A stretch of DNA of 8,486 nucleotides from an uncultured Tepidimonas sp. (lineage in GTDB: Bacteria; Pseudomonadota; Gammaproteobacteria; Burkholderiales; Burkholderiaceae_C), in assembly GCA_937949455.1 (NCBI GenBank), contig CALEDU010000242.1, forward strand, positions 1 through 8,486. The letters run 5' to 3'. The notes beneath the pieces were generated by a model. That model was not told the origin of the DNA and did no database searches. It worked only from the letters and a program-made list of their open reading frames with translations. Below are positions 1 through 6,068 of this stretch, piece after piece. The first letter of the stretch is position 1, and each line of letters begins with the position of its first letter. The translations under genes and the position numbers were made by a program.

Positions 1-624
1 CAGTTTGTTGCGGATGGCGTAGACGGTCAGCTCGGCGTTGTTGCTCAGGCCGAGCTTTTCCAGCACGCGGGCGCGGTAGACGCTAACCGTCTTGGGGCTG
101 ATCATCAACGCCTCGGCAATTTGCGAGAGCTTTTTGCCCGAGGCGATCAGCTTGAGGGTCTGCAGTTCGCGCTCGGACAGGCTGTCGTGCAACTCTGCGC
201 CTTCTGGCGCTTGCAGGTGGTTGGCCAGCAGTTCGGCAATCTCCGGGGTGATGTATTTGCGCCCTTGGGCGACGGTGCGCACCGCGGCGATGAGGGCTTG
301 CGGATCGCCCCCCTTGTTCAGATAACCCATTGCCCCGGCGCGCAGGCAGCGGATCGCGTATTGATCCTCGGGGTACATGCTGACCATGATCGTGCGCACG
401 GAATTGCCCTCCTCTTGCAGCACGGACAAAATTTCCAGCCCGCTGCGCCCGGGCAAATCCACATCCAGCAGCAAGACATCGGGCTTTTCGCGTCGCAGCG
501 CCTCGCGCAGCACGGGGTAGCTGTCGGCTTCGGCCACCACCTGGATGTCGGTCGCCTCCATCAGGGTGTCGCGCACCCCGCGTCGCACCACCGCATGGTC
601 ATCACACAGCACCACTCGGATCAT
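1..624 (-). CDS. NarL/FixJ-family response regulator (C-terminus cut by window edge)
   Basis: I translated 208 residues from the ATG at 622-624 to the window edge. Residues 1-120 form a receiver domain: acidic pair D8/D9, phospho-acceptor D54 in LLLDVDLPG, S82 in IMVSMY and K104 in GYLNKGG. Residues 148-208 form a LuxR/GerE-type helix-turn-helix (LSERELQTLKLIASGKK, then SPKTVSVYRARVLEKL). The family is usually about 205-220 residues, so only the extreme C-terminus should be missing. The start codon overlaps the stop of the upstream histidine kinase gene as ATGA, which implies translational coupling and a cognate pair. The protein is expected to bind DNA when phosphorylated by that kinase. It resembles UvrY/GacA/NarL-type regulators in general, but nothing in the sequence gives its target genes or signal. 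The domain assignment is secure; a specific gene name is not justified. Confidence 0.93.
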   Translation of the reverse strand, partial: MIRVVLCDDHAVVRRGVRDTLMEATDIQVVAEADSYPVLREALRREKPDVLLLDVDLPGRSGLEILSVLQEEGNSVRTIMVSMYPEDQYAIRCLRAGAMGYLNKGGDPQALIAAVRTVAQGRKYITPEIAELLANHLQAPEGAELHDSLSERELQTLKLIASGKKLSQIAEALMISPKTVSVYRARVLEKLGLSNNAELTVYAIRNKL

Positions 625-1721
625 GGCTCATCCTCTTCAGCTTCATTGGGCGCAACAGCACCGGCCAGCGGCACCGACAAGATCAGCGTCATGCCCTGGC
701 CGGGGGCCGTTACCACATCCAGCCAGCCGCCGACGGACTGCGCCCGCTCGCGCAAACCGAGCAGTCCGAACGAACGGTCCTTGCCCAGTGCCTGCGGGGA
801 AGCGCCCTGACCGTCATCGGCAATCTCGATGGTCAGATGGTCCTCCAGGTCGCTCACGTCGATGGTGACGCGCCGTGCCTGCGCATGCTTGAGCACATTG
901 GTCAGAGCCTCCTGCACCGTGCGGTAGGCCACCATCTCTTGGCGCGGGGTCAGTGCCCCTTGCACGCGCCCGCGCAGCAGCACCTCCAAGCCCGTGCGCT
1001 CGGCAAAGGTACGGGTCAACCACTGCAGTGCGGGCATCAACCCCTGGTCCAGCACCGCAGGGCGCAGATTGCGCATGATGCGCTGGCTGGCACCCAGAGC
1101 GTGTTCAGCCATGCCCAGCGCCGAGCGCACATGGCGCAGGGCCTCCTCATCCGTCAGGCGGCGGGCCAGCCAGGCCAAGTCGAGCTTGACCGCCGCCAGC
1201 GCCCCGCCGATGTCGTCATGGATCTCGCGTGCGATGTCGGCGCGCTCGCGGTCGATGCTGGTTTGCAGATGCTCGGTCAGCTCCAGCAGGCGCTGGCGGG
1301 ACGCGGCCAGCTCGCTCGCCGCCTCGGCCTGGGCGCGGCGCGTGGCCGACAACTCCAACGCGCGCTGTAGCACCCGTGGCAAACGCGACAACTGCGCCTT
1401 GTCCACATAGTCGCTCACGCCGCGGACCATGGCATCGGCCACCACCGCCTCGCCGATCGCCCCGGACACAAGGATGAACGGCAGATCGAGCCCTGCCTCA
1501 CGCAGCCAGTCCCAGGCCTCCAACCCCGAAAAGCCGCCCAGGTGAAAGTCGGCCAGCACCGCATCGAAGGGCGGCTGTCCGGGGGCCAGGGCCGCGCGAA
1601 AAGCCTCCAGCGTATCCACGAGCACGACCTCGGCCTCGATCTCGCCGCGGCGCAAGGCGCGCACGAGCAGGCCGTGATCGATGGGGTTGTCTTCCAAATG
1701 GAGCAGGCGAAGGGTGTTCAC
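621..1721 (-). CDS. Cytoplasmic receiver-linked histidine kinase (REC-HisKA_3-HATPase_c)
   Basis: This is a 366-residue protein. Residues 4-120 are a receiver domain with acidic residues E10/D11, phospho-acceptor D58 (LADFHLGG), S86 and K108. Residues 122-165 look like a coiled-coil connector rich in Ala, Glu and Arg. The HisKA_3 dimerisation/phosphotransfer region follows, with H168 in REIHDDIGG. The C-terminal GHKL ATPase has an N-box (EALTNVLKHA, N275), a G1 box (DDGQG, 302-306) and a G2 box (FGLLGLRERA, 318-327). No transmembrane segment, signal peptide or PAS/GAF domain is visible, so the only apparent input is the receiver. The start is a GTG at 1719-1721, chosen because it places the first receiver strand correctly; no Shine-Dalgarno sequence is evident. 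The gene ends in a 4-base ATGA overlap with the NarL-type regulator, its likely partner. HisKA_3 kinases of the NarX/DesK type typically pair with such regulators. Confidence 0.92.
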   Translation of the reverse strand: MNTLRLLHLEDNPIDHGLLVRALRRGEIEAEVVLVDTLEAFRAALAPGQPPFDAVLADFHLGGFSGLEAWDWLREAGLDLPFILVSGAIGEAVVADAMVRGVSDYVDKAQLSRLPRVLQRALELSATRRAQAEAASELAASRQRLLELTEHLQTSIDRERADIAREIHDDIGGALAAVKLDLAWLARRLTDEEALRHVRSALGMAEHALGASQRIMRNLRPAVLDQGLMPALQWLTRTFAERTGLEVLLRGRVQGALTPRQEMVAYRTVQEALTNVLKHAQARRVTIDVSDLEDHLTIEIADDGQGASPQALGKDRSFGLLGLRERAQSVGGWLDVVTAPGQGMTLILSVPLAGAVAPNEAEEDEP

Positions 1722-1968
1722 GCAACGCGCAAGTGCAAAATGGGACGATGGGCCGCCGTCGCGCGACCAAAGCGGCCAGCACGCAGCCCGTCATTGTGGA
1801 CGAAAGCCGCCCCATCGGTGACACGAAACGGCGGTGAACATGCACCGGCACCGTGACGAAAGTCCAACGATTGATCGAAATCCGATGAAGTCTGAGCGCC
1901 AGCCCCCCCTTGAGCCAGGGTATATTTATGCGACCATATCCCGATGGGATTCCAGCAGGGCCTCCAGC
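1722..1968. promoter_or_regulatory. Divergent intergenic region with possible promoter(s)
   Basis: This 247-bp stretch separates the leftward kinase gene from the rightward chemotaxis operon and should hold promoters for both. The only conspicuous element is an AT-rich patch, TATATTTAT at 1921-1929, in otherwise GC-rich DNA. TATATT (1921-1926) matches five of six bases of a sigma-70 -10 box and would place transcription start about 35 nt before the ATG at 1969. No good -35 hexamer lies 16-18 bp upstream. A small hairpin is possible at 1832-1847 (CGGTG-6 nt-CACCG). I see no convincing sigma-28 or sigma-54 promoter, operator or riboswitch. No promoter for the kinase could be recognised on the minus strand. 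Confidence 0.35.
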
Positions 1969-2493
1969 ATGTCAGATCCGGACACCCCCCCACCTTCTTC
2001 GCAGCGCCGGCGCTGGCCGCGGGAAGAGGTCACCGCGATTGAGCCCCGCCCCGAACCGCCCGAGGACGGCGACGAGCCCACGGTGGCCGTGCGGCTGAGC
2101 GCGGTGGCAGACCTGCAAGACTCGCTGCTGGTGGCGATGAACGACCTCAAACGCCTCGAGGGCCTGCTCGACCATGCCACAGGCAACCTGCTGGACCGCT
2201 TCAACCGGGCGATCGCCGCTGTGGAGACCCTGGCTGCGAAACATGACACCCCGGCGATGCAGGACCTGCGGCAAACCCTCCACCAGGCCGTGCTGGAGCT
2301 GCAGTTTCACGACATGGCGACCCAGCTGCTGGTGCACACCGGCAAGGTCCTGCGCGGCTGCGCATACATGCTGGCCGAACAGGTGATGGAGCCCGAAGAG
2401 GACGAGGTCGGTGCGGTCGTGACGCACCTGCCGCAAAATCCCAATCCGGTCACCCAAAGCGAGATGGACGCTGGCTCCATCGAACTGTTCTGA
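1969..2493 (+). CDS. CheZ-like chemotaxis phosphatase (probable)
   Basis: From the ATG at 1969 this is a 174-residue protein. The first 40 or so residues are Pro/Arg/Glu-rich and probably disordered. The rest looks like long helices, as expected for the CheZ four-helix bundle. The key segment LQFHDMATQLL lines up with the E. coli CheZ active-site segment DFQDLTGQVI and keeps the D-x3-Q spacing: D115 and Q119 would correspond to catalytic D143 and Q147. The C-terminus (DAGSIELF) could be a docking tail, like the CheY-binding tail of CheZ. The frame is open upstream to an ATG at 1834, but the extra 45 residues look non-coding, and the possible promoter at 1921 would exclude them. The gene leads the operon, 26 bp before cheY, which fits a role in dephosphorylating CheY-P. 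Overall similarity to classical CheZ is weak, so I give no symbol; an uncharacterised chemotaxis accessory protein is the alternative. Confidence 0.72.
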   Translation: MSDPDTPPPSSQRRRWPREEVTAIEPRPEPPEDGDEPTVAVRLSAVADLQDSLLVAMNDLKRLEGLLDHATGNLLDRFNRAIAAVETLAAKHDTPAMQDLRQTLHQAVLELQFHDMATQLLVHTGKVLRGCAYMLAEQVMEPEEDEVGAVVTHLPQNPNPVTQSEMDAGSIELF

Positions 2494-2519
2494 ACCCGCC
2501 CTACCCACAAGGTCCGCCC

Positions 2520-2882
2520 ATGCACTCGATTCTGGCCGTTGATGACTCCGCCTCCATGCGCAAGATGGTATCGTTCACGCTGGTAGGCGCTGGCTTCCAA
2601 GTGGTGGAAGCGGTCGATGGTGTCGACGCCTACGAGAAAGCGCAAAAGCAACGCTTCGATTTGGTGCTCACCGACCAGAACATGCCTCGGCTGGACGGCA
2701 TTGGATTGACCCGCAAGCTGCGGGAACACCCCAGCTACGCCGCCACCCCCATTCTGATCCTGACCACCGAATCCAGCGACCAGATGAAGCAGGCTGGCCG
2801 AGCCGCCGGTGCCACGGGCTGGCTGGTCAAGCCGTTCGACCCGAACCGGCTGATCGAGGTCATCCGAAAAGTCATCCGCTGA
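2520..2882 (+). CDS. cheY: CheY, single-domain chemotaxis response regulator
   Basis: A 120-residue stand-alone receiver with no output domain. The acidic pair is D8/D9 (AVDDS), the phospho-acceptor is D52 in LTDQNMPRLDG, the conserved hydroxyl residue is T82 or T83 in LILTTES, and the lysine is K104 in LVKPFDP. The length and the DQNMP motif are typical of CheY proteins encoded directly upstream of cheA in proteobacteria. It should take phosphate from CheA and carry the signal to the flagellar switch or another output. The neighbouring CheZ-like protein is the obvious candidate to dephosphorylate it. The gene starts 26 bp after the CheZ-like gene, with a weak AAGGT ribosome-binding sequence before the ATG. 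cheA follows after 45 bp, consistent with one operon. Whether it controls flagella or another process cannot be told from the window. Confidence 0.95.
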   Translation: MHSILAVDDSASMRKMVSFTLVGAGFQVVEAVDGVDAYEKAQKQRFDLVLTDQNMPRLDGIGLTRKLREHPSYAATPILILTTESSDQMKQAGRAAGATGWLVKPFDPNRLIEVIRKVIR

Positions 2883-2927
2883 CCCCACATAAGCCCCAAC
2901 GCCAGCCAGAAGACCGAGAGCAACGCC

Positions 2928-5216
2928 ATGGCAGATACCGCGAACGACGGCTTTGACCTGACCCAGTTCTACCAAATCTTCTTCGAGGAGGCGGGCGAGA
3001 ATCTGGAGCAGATGGAGCAGCTGCTGCTCAACCTCGACCTGGACACCGTCGATGACGAGACGCTGAATGCGATTTTCCGGTGCGCTCATTCGATCAAAGG
3101 GGGGGCAGCCACCTTCGGCTTCGAGGACGTGGCCGAACTGACGCACCAGATGGAGTCGCTGCTGGACAAGCTGCGCCGCCACGAGCTCGTGCCCACCCCG
3201 CCCATGGTGGATGTGCTGCTGGAATCGAGCGACGCCCTCAAGGGCCTGCTGGCGCGGCACCAGGGGCTGGGCGGCGAGCCGCCGCAAACCGCAGGACTGG
3301 TGTCACGCATCCGAGCGCTGGCCAGCGGACAGGCGGCAACCGCTGCGCCGCCTGCCCCGCCGCCGCCTCCGCCACCCCCCCCTGCGCCGCCGGCCGTGGC
3401 CGACCCCGGGGCGCGCAGCACGCCGGGCGGCATGCCCGCGCCATCACCCGCCGGGGCACCACGGCACCTGCAAGCCCGCATTGGCCCGCTGAGCCGCTTG
3501 GATCTGGCTGACCCCATCAAGGAATTGTTTCGCGACATTGCCGGCCTGGGCACCATCACGGCAGAGCGCGACGAGGGCAATTTCCGCATTTACGAGATCG
3601 ACACCAGCAGCAGCGACGCAGAACTGCTCGATCTGTTTGCCTTCCATGTGGCGCGCGATCAAGTCGCCCTGCTGCCCGGGGGAGCGGCAGCAGCGCCGGG
3701 CACCGCCCCCGCTGCGGACAACGCCGTCCCCGAACACAGCCGCGACGTCATCGAGGAAGGCTACGGCCTGTTTGCCGGTGCCCCTGGCAGCCCGCTGGCC
3801 GGTACGCGACCGGATGCCAGCGGCACCCCAGTTCCTGCGGCCGACGAGGTACATGGCTACGGCTTGTTTTCTGGAGCACCGGGCAATCCGCTGACCCCCT
3901 CAGAGCACGCCGCTGCGCTGCAAGCCGAGGCCGCCCTGCTCAGCTCGGCCCAATCTCCAGGAGCGACGGGTCCATCGCCCGCGCTCAGTGCGGATGCCCG
4001 GGCGCGCGAAACCGCCAAGGCTGCCCGCGCGGCAGCCAGCGCCCAGCTGGAGACGACGACGCTGCGCGTGTCCGTCAGCAAGATCGATCAGCTCATCAAC
4101 CAGGTGGGCGAGCTCGTCATCACCCAGGCCATGCTGGCGCAATACAGCCGCGACCTGGACGCGACGCTGCACCAACAGCTGCTGACGGGCTTGGCCGACC
4201 TGGAGCGCAACACGCGCGACCTGCAGGAATCGGTCATGTCGATCCGCATGATCCCCATGTCGGTGGTGTTCAGCCGCTTCCCGCGCATGTTGCGCGACCT
4301 GGCGAGCAAGCTGGGCAAGAAGGTCGAATTGGTGACGCACGGCGAAGCGACCGAGCTCGACAAGGGCCTGATCGAAAAGATCACCGACCCGCTGACGCAC
4401 CTGATACGCAACAGCTGCGACCACGGCATCGAGTTGCCGCATGAACGCGTCGCCAAGGGCAAGCCGGAGGTCGGCACGATTACCCTCTCGGCGGCGCACC
4501 AGGGCGGCTCCATCCTGATCGAGGTGCGAGACGATGGTCGCGGCCTGTCACGAGACAAGTTACTGCGCAAGGCGCGCGAGAAAGGCGTTCCCTGCTCCGA
4601 CGACATGAGTGACGCCGAGGTGTGGCAATTGATTTTCGCACCGGGCTTTTCCACCGCCGATGTGGTCACCGACGTCTCTGGGCGCGGCGTCGGCATGGAC
4701 GTGGTCAAGAAAAATATCGCCTCGCTGGGCGGATCGGTGGAGATCGACTCGGCCGAAGGCTACGGCATGAGTGTCAAGGTGCGTCTGCCCCTGACACTCG
4801 CGATCATGGACGGCATGACCGTGCGCGTCAGCGACGAAGTCTATATCCTGCCGCTGTCCTCTGTGGTCGAGTCCTTTCAGGTCCAGGCCAGCGACATCAA
4901 CACCGTGGCTCAAAGCACCCAGCTCGTCAAGGTGCGCGAAGAATACATGCCGGTCATCGAACTGGACCGCCTGTTCCAAGTGCCCAGGTCTGCGGCAGAT
5001 GCCTCTGCCAACAGCATCATGGTCGTGGTGGAATCCGATGGATCGCGCGTGGCATTGATGGTAGACGAATTGCTGGGGCAACAGCAGGTGGTGATCAAAA
5101 ACCTCGAGGCCAATTACAAAAAGGTTCCCAATGTCTCGGGGGCTACCATTTTGGGCGACGGCAGTGTCTCGCTGATCTTGGACATTTCCGCCCTGGTGCG
5201 ACGGGTGCGCCAGTAA
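2928..5216 (+). CDS. cheA: CheA, chemotaxis sensor histidine kinase
   Basis: A 762-residue hybrid-free CheA. P1 (Hpt) spans about residues 8-130, with phospho-accepting H54 in AHSIKGGAATFGF. A low-complexity linker follows, with a nine-proline run at 144-152. A P2-like CheY/CheB-docking domain is at about 183-250. A second linker (251-370) carries two copies of a GYGLF-x-GAPG-x-PL motif. P3 (dimerisation) is at about 375-440. The P4 ATPase covers 441-625, with N-box HLIRNSCDHGIE (N495), G1 DDGRGL (535-540), F-box FAPGFST and G2 GRGVGMDVV. P5, the CheW-like receptor/CheW-coupling domain, is at 626-762. All catalytic motifs are intact. It autophosphorylates H54 from ATP under control of receptor arrays and donates phosphate to CheY and CheB, both encoded here. 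The length is slightly above the E. coli protein (about 650) because of the linkers. No CheW or receptor gene accompanies it. The start is supported by the conserved N-terminus right after the ATG. Confidence 0.97.
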   Translation: MADTANDGFDLTQFYQIFFEEAGENLEQMEQLLLNLDLDTVDDETLNAIFRCAHSIKGGAATFGFEDVAELTHQMESLLDKLRRHELVPTPPMVDVLLESSDALKGLLARHQGLGGEPPQTAGLVSRIRALASGQAATAAPPAPPPPPPPPPAPPAVADPGARSTPGGMPAPSPAGAPRHLQARIGPLSRLDLADPIKELFRDIAGLGTITAERDEGNFRIYEIDTSSSDAELLDLFAFHVARDQVALLPGGAAAAPGTAPAADNAVPEHSRDVIEEGYGLFAGAPGSPLAGTRPDASGTPVPAADEVHGYGLFSGAPGNPLTPSEHAAALQAEAALLSSAQSPGATGPSPALSADARARETAKAARAAASAQLETTTLRVSVSKIDQLINQVGELVITQAMLAQYSRDLDATLHQQLLTGLADLERNTRDLQESVMSIRMIPMSVVFSRFPRMLRDLASKLGKKVELVTHGEATELDKGLIEKITDPLTHLIRNSCDHGIELPHERVAKGKPEVGTITLSAAHQGGSILIEVRDDGRGLSRDKLLRKAREKGVPCSDDMSDAEVWQLIFAPGFSTADVVTDVSGRGVGMDVVKKNIASLGGSVEIDSAEGYGMSVKVRLPLTLAIMDGMTVRVSDEVYILPLSSVVESFQVQASDINTVAQSTQLVKVREEYMPVIELDRLFQVPRSAADASANSIMVVVESDGSRVALMVDELLGQQQVVIKNLEANYKKVPNVSGATILGDGSVSLILDISALVRRVRQ
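3348..3392 (+). other. Polyproline linker tract in CheA
   Basis: CheA residues 141-155 read PPA, then nine consecutive prolines, then APP. The tract lies just after the P1 Hpt domain, so it acts as a stiff, extended tether. At DNA level it includes a run of eight C residues (3375-3382). By established knowledge, runs of three or more prolines stall ribosomes and need elongation factor P, so translation of CheA should depend on EF-P. The C-run is also a plausible slippage-prone site. The composition is seen directly; the effects are inferred. Confidence 0.8.
3759..3893 (+). repeat. Duplicated GYGLF-x-GAPG-x-PL motif in CheA linker
   Basis: CheA residues 278-290 (GYGLFAGAPGSPL) and 310-322 (GYGLFSGAPGNPL) are near-identical 13-residue units, 32 residues apart, in the otherwise variable linker between the P2-like domain and P3. 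By hand alignment the two DNA copies (3759-3797 and 3855-3893) share 31 of 39 bases. Four differences are synonymous, and the only amino-acid changes are A/S and S/N. This pattern indicates selection on the peptide rather than a recent DNA duplication. Related aromatic-LF/FF motifs occur, as I recall, in linkers of other betaproteobacterial CheA proteins; the function is unknown to me. Confidence 0.8.
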
Positions 5217-5231
5217 TCCACGCCGTTTGCG

Positions 5232-6068
5232 ATGATGCGCGACGACGCCGCCATGCTGCAATCGCGGGAATTCGCGTGGACGGTAGCGGATTTCGACCGT
5301 ATCCGGCAGCTCATCTACCGGCATGCTGGCATCAGCCTGCACGAGGGCAAGCAGGCCATGGTGTACAGCCGCATCTCGCGGCGCCTGCGCGAGACGGGGC
5401 ATGACAGCTTCCGCGCTTACCTGGACTGGTTGGAGTCCAGCCGCGATGCGGCCGAATGGCAGGAGTTCGTCAACGCGCTGACCACCAATCTGACCTCGTT
5501 TTTCCGCGAGAATCACCATTTTGAGGAGCTGGCCCGCCTCGTGCGCGAGTCGTCCCAGCGGGAGTGGAAGATTTGGTGCAGCGCCGCTTCCACGGGGGAA
5601 GAGCCCTACTCCATCGCGATCACGATGGCAGATGTGTTGGGCCTGCAGGGAGCCTTCCGCATCTGGGCCAGCGACATCGACACCCGGGTGCTACAAACTG
5701 CTCAGCGCGGCGTGTATAAGCTGGAGCAGATGGGTGCCGTCACGCCCGAACAGCGGCGCAAGTACTTCCTGCGCGGCAGGGGGGTCAACGAGGGACTGGC
5801 CCGCGTCAAGCCCGAGCTGCAAAAGCACCTGCAGTTTTTCACGCTCAACCTGGTCGATGAGGCGTGGCCTTTGCACGAAGAATTCGACGCGATTTTCTGC
5901 CGCAACGTCATGATCTATTTCGACCACACGACACAGCGACAGGTGCTCGGGCGTCTGCACCGGCTACTGCGCCCCCACGGCACCCTGTTCGTTGGGCATG
6001 CCGAGAACTTCAGCGACGCGCGCGACCTGTTCCGGCTGCGCGGCAAGACCATCTACGAAAAATTATGA
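5232..6068 (+). CDS. cheR: CheR, chemoreceptor glutamate methyltransferase
   Basis: A 278-residue protein that transfers methyl groups from S-adenosylmethionine to receptor glutamates for adaptation. The N-terminal helical CheR_N domain covers about residues 14-85. TNLTSFFRE (85-93) is the family hallmark. The Rossmann-type SAM site includes CSAASTGEEPYSIAI (116-130) and the acidic stretch SDID (147-150). FCRNVMIYF (222-230) and GHAENF (255-260) follow. The beta-subdomain stretch RGRGVNEGLARVK aligns without gaps to my recollection of E. coli CheR (RGTGPHEGLVRVR), which suggests recognition of a receptor C-terminal pentapeptide. The gene starts 15 nt after cheA in the same frame, with no visible Shine-Dalgarno sequence. 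The first two codons are both ATG, and an ATG at codon 8 (5253) is an alternative start. The stop overlaps the cheD start as ATGA. Confidence 0.96.
   Translation: MMRDDAAMLQSREFAWTVADFDRIRQLIYRHAGISLHEGKQAMVYSRISRRLRETGHDSFRAYLDWLESSRDAAEWQEFVNALTTNLTSFFRENHHFEELARLVRESSQREWKIWCSAASTGEEPYSIAITMADVLGLQGAFRIWASDIDTRVLQTAQRGVYKLEQMGAVTPEQRRKYFLRGRGVNEGLARVKPELQKHLQFFTLNLVDEAWPLHEEFDAIFCRNVMIYFDHTTQRQVLGRLHRLLRPHGTLFVGHAENFSDARDLFRLRGKTIYEKL

Noticed and set aside
121..810. Plus-strand open frame of 229 codons antisense to the response regulator and kinase genes
   Set aside because: Its product has no recognisable motif, is His/Gln-rich as expected of a shadow frame in GC-rich DNA, and crosses two well-supported minus-strand genes.
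1799..1862. Direct repeat GACGAAAG at 1799-1806 and 1855-1862
   Set aside because: Eight-base repeats are expected by chance at this scale, and there is no symmetry or further copy to suggest an operator.
1858..1888. Sigma-28 flagellar promoter (GAAAGTCC ... TCCGATGA)
   Set aside because: The halves match only partly, and the spacing is about 4 nt too long for a sigma-28 promoter.
1834..1968. Longer N-terminus for the CheZ-like protein
   Set aside because: The extra 45 residues look unlike a protein sequence of this family, no ribosome-binding site precedes the ATG codons at 1834 or 1885, and the AT-rich patch at 1921 looks like promoter DNA.
2307..3287. Minus-strand open frame of 326 codons antisense to the CheZ-like gene, cheY and the start of cheA
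   Set aside because: It overlaps three supported genes and gives a composition typical of a shadow reading, with no motif.
4560..5519. Minus-strand open frame of 319 codons across the end of cheA and start of cheR
   Set aside because: It is antisense to two genes with intact family motifs. The translation is His/Asp/Arg-rich without domains.
5864..6064. Upstream extension of CheD to an ATG at 5864
   Set aside because: The extension lies wholly inside cheR in another frame. The ATGA overlap at 6065 gives the normal CheD N-terminus.
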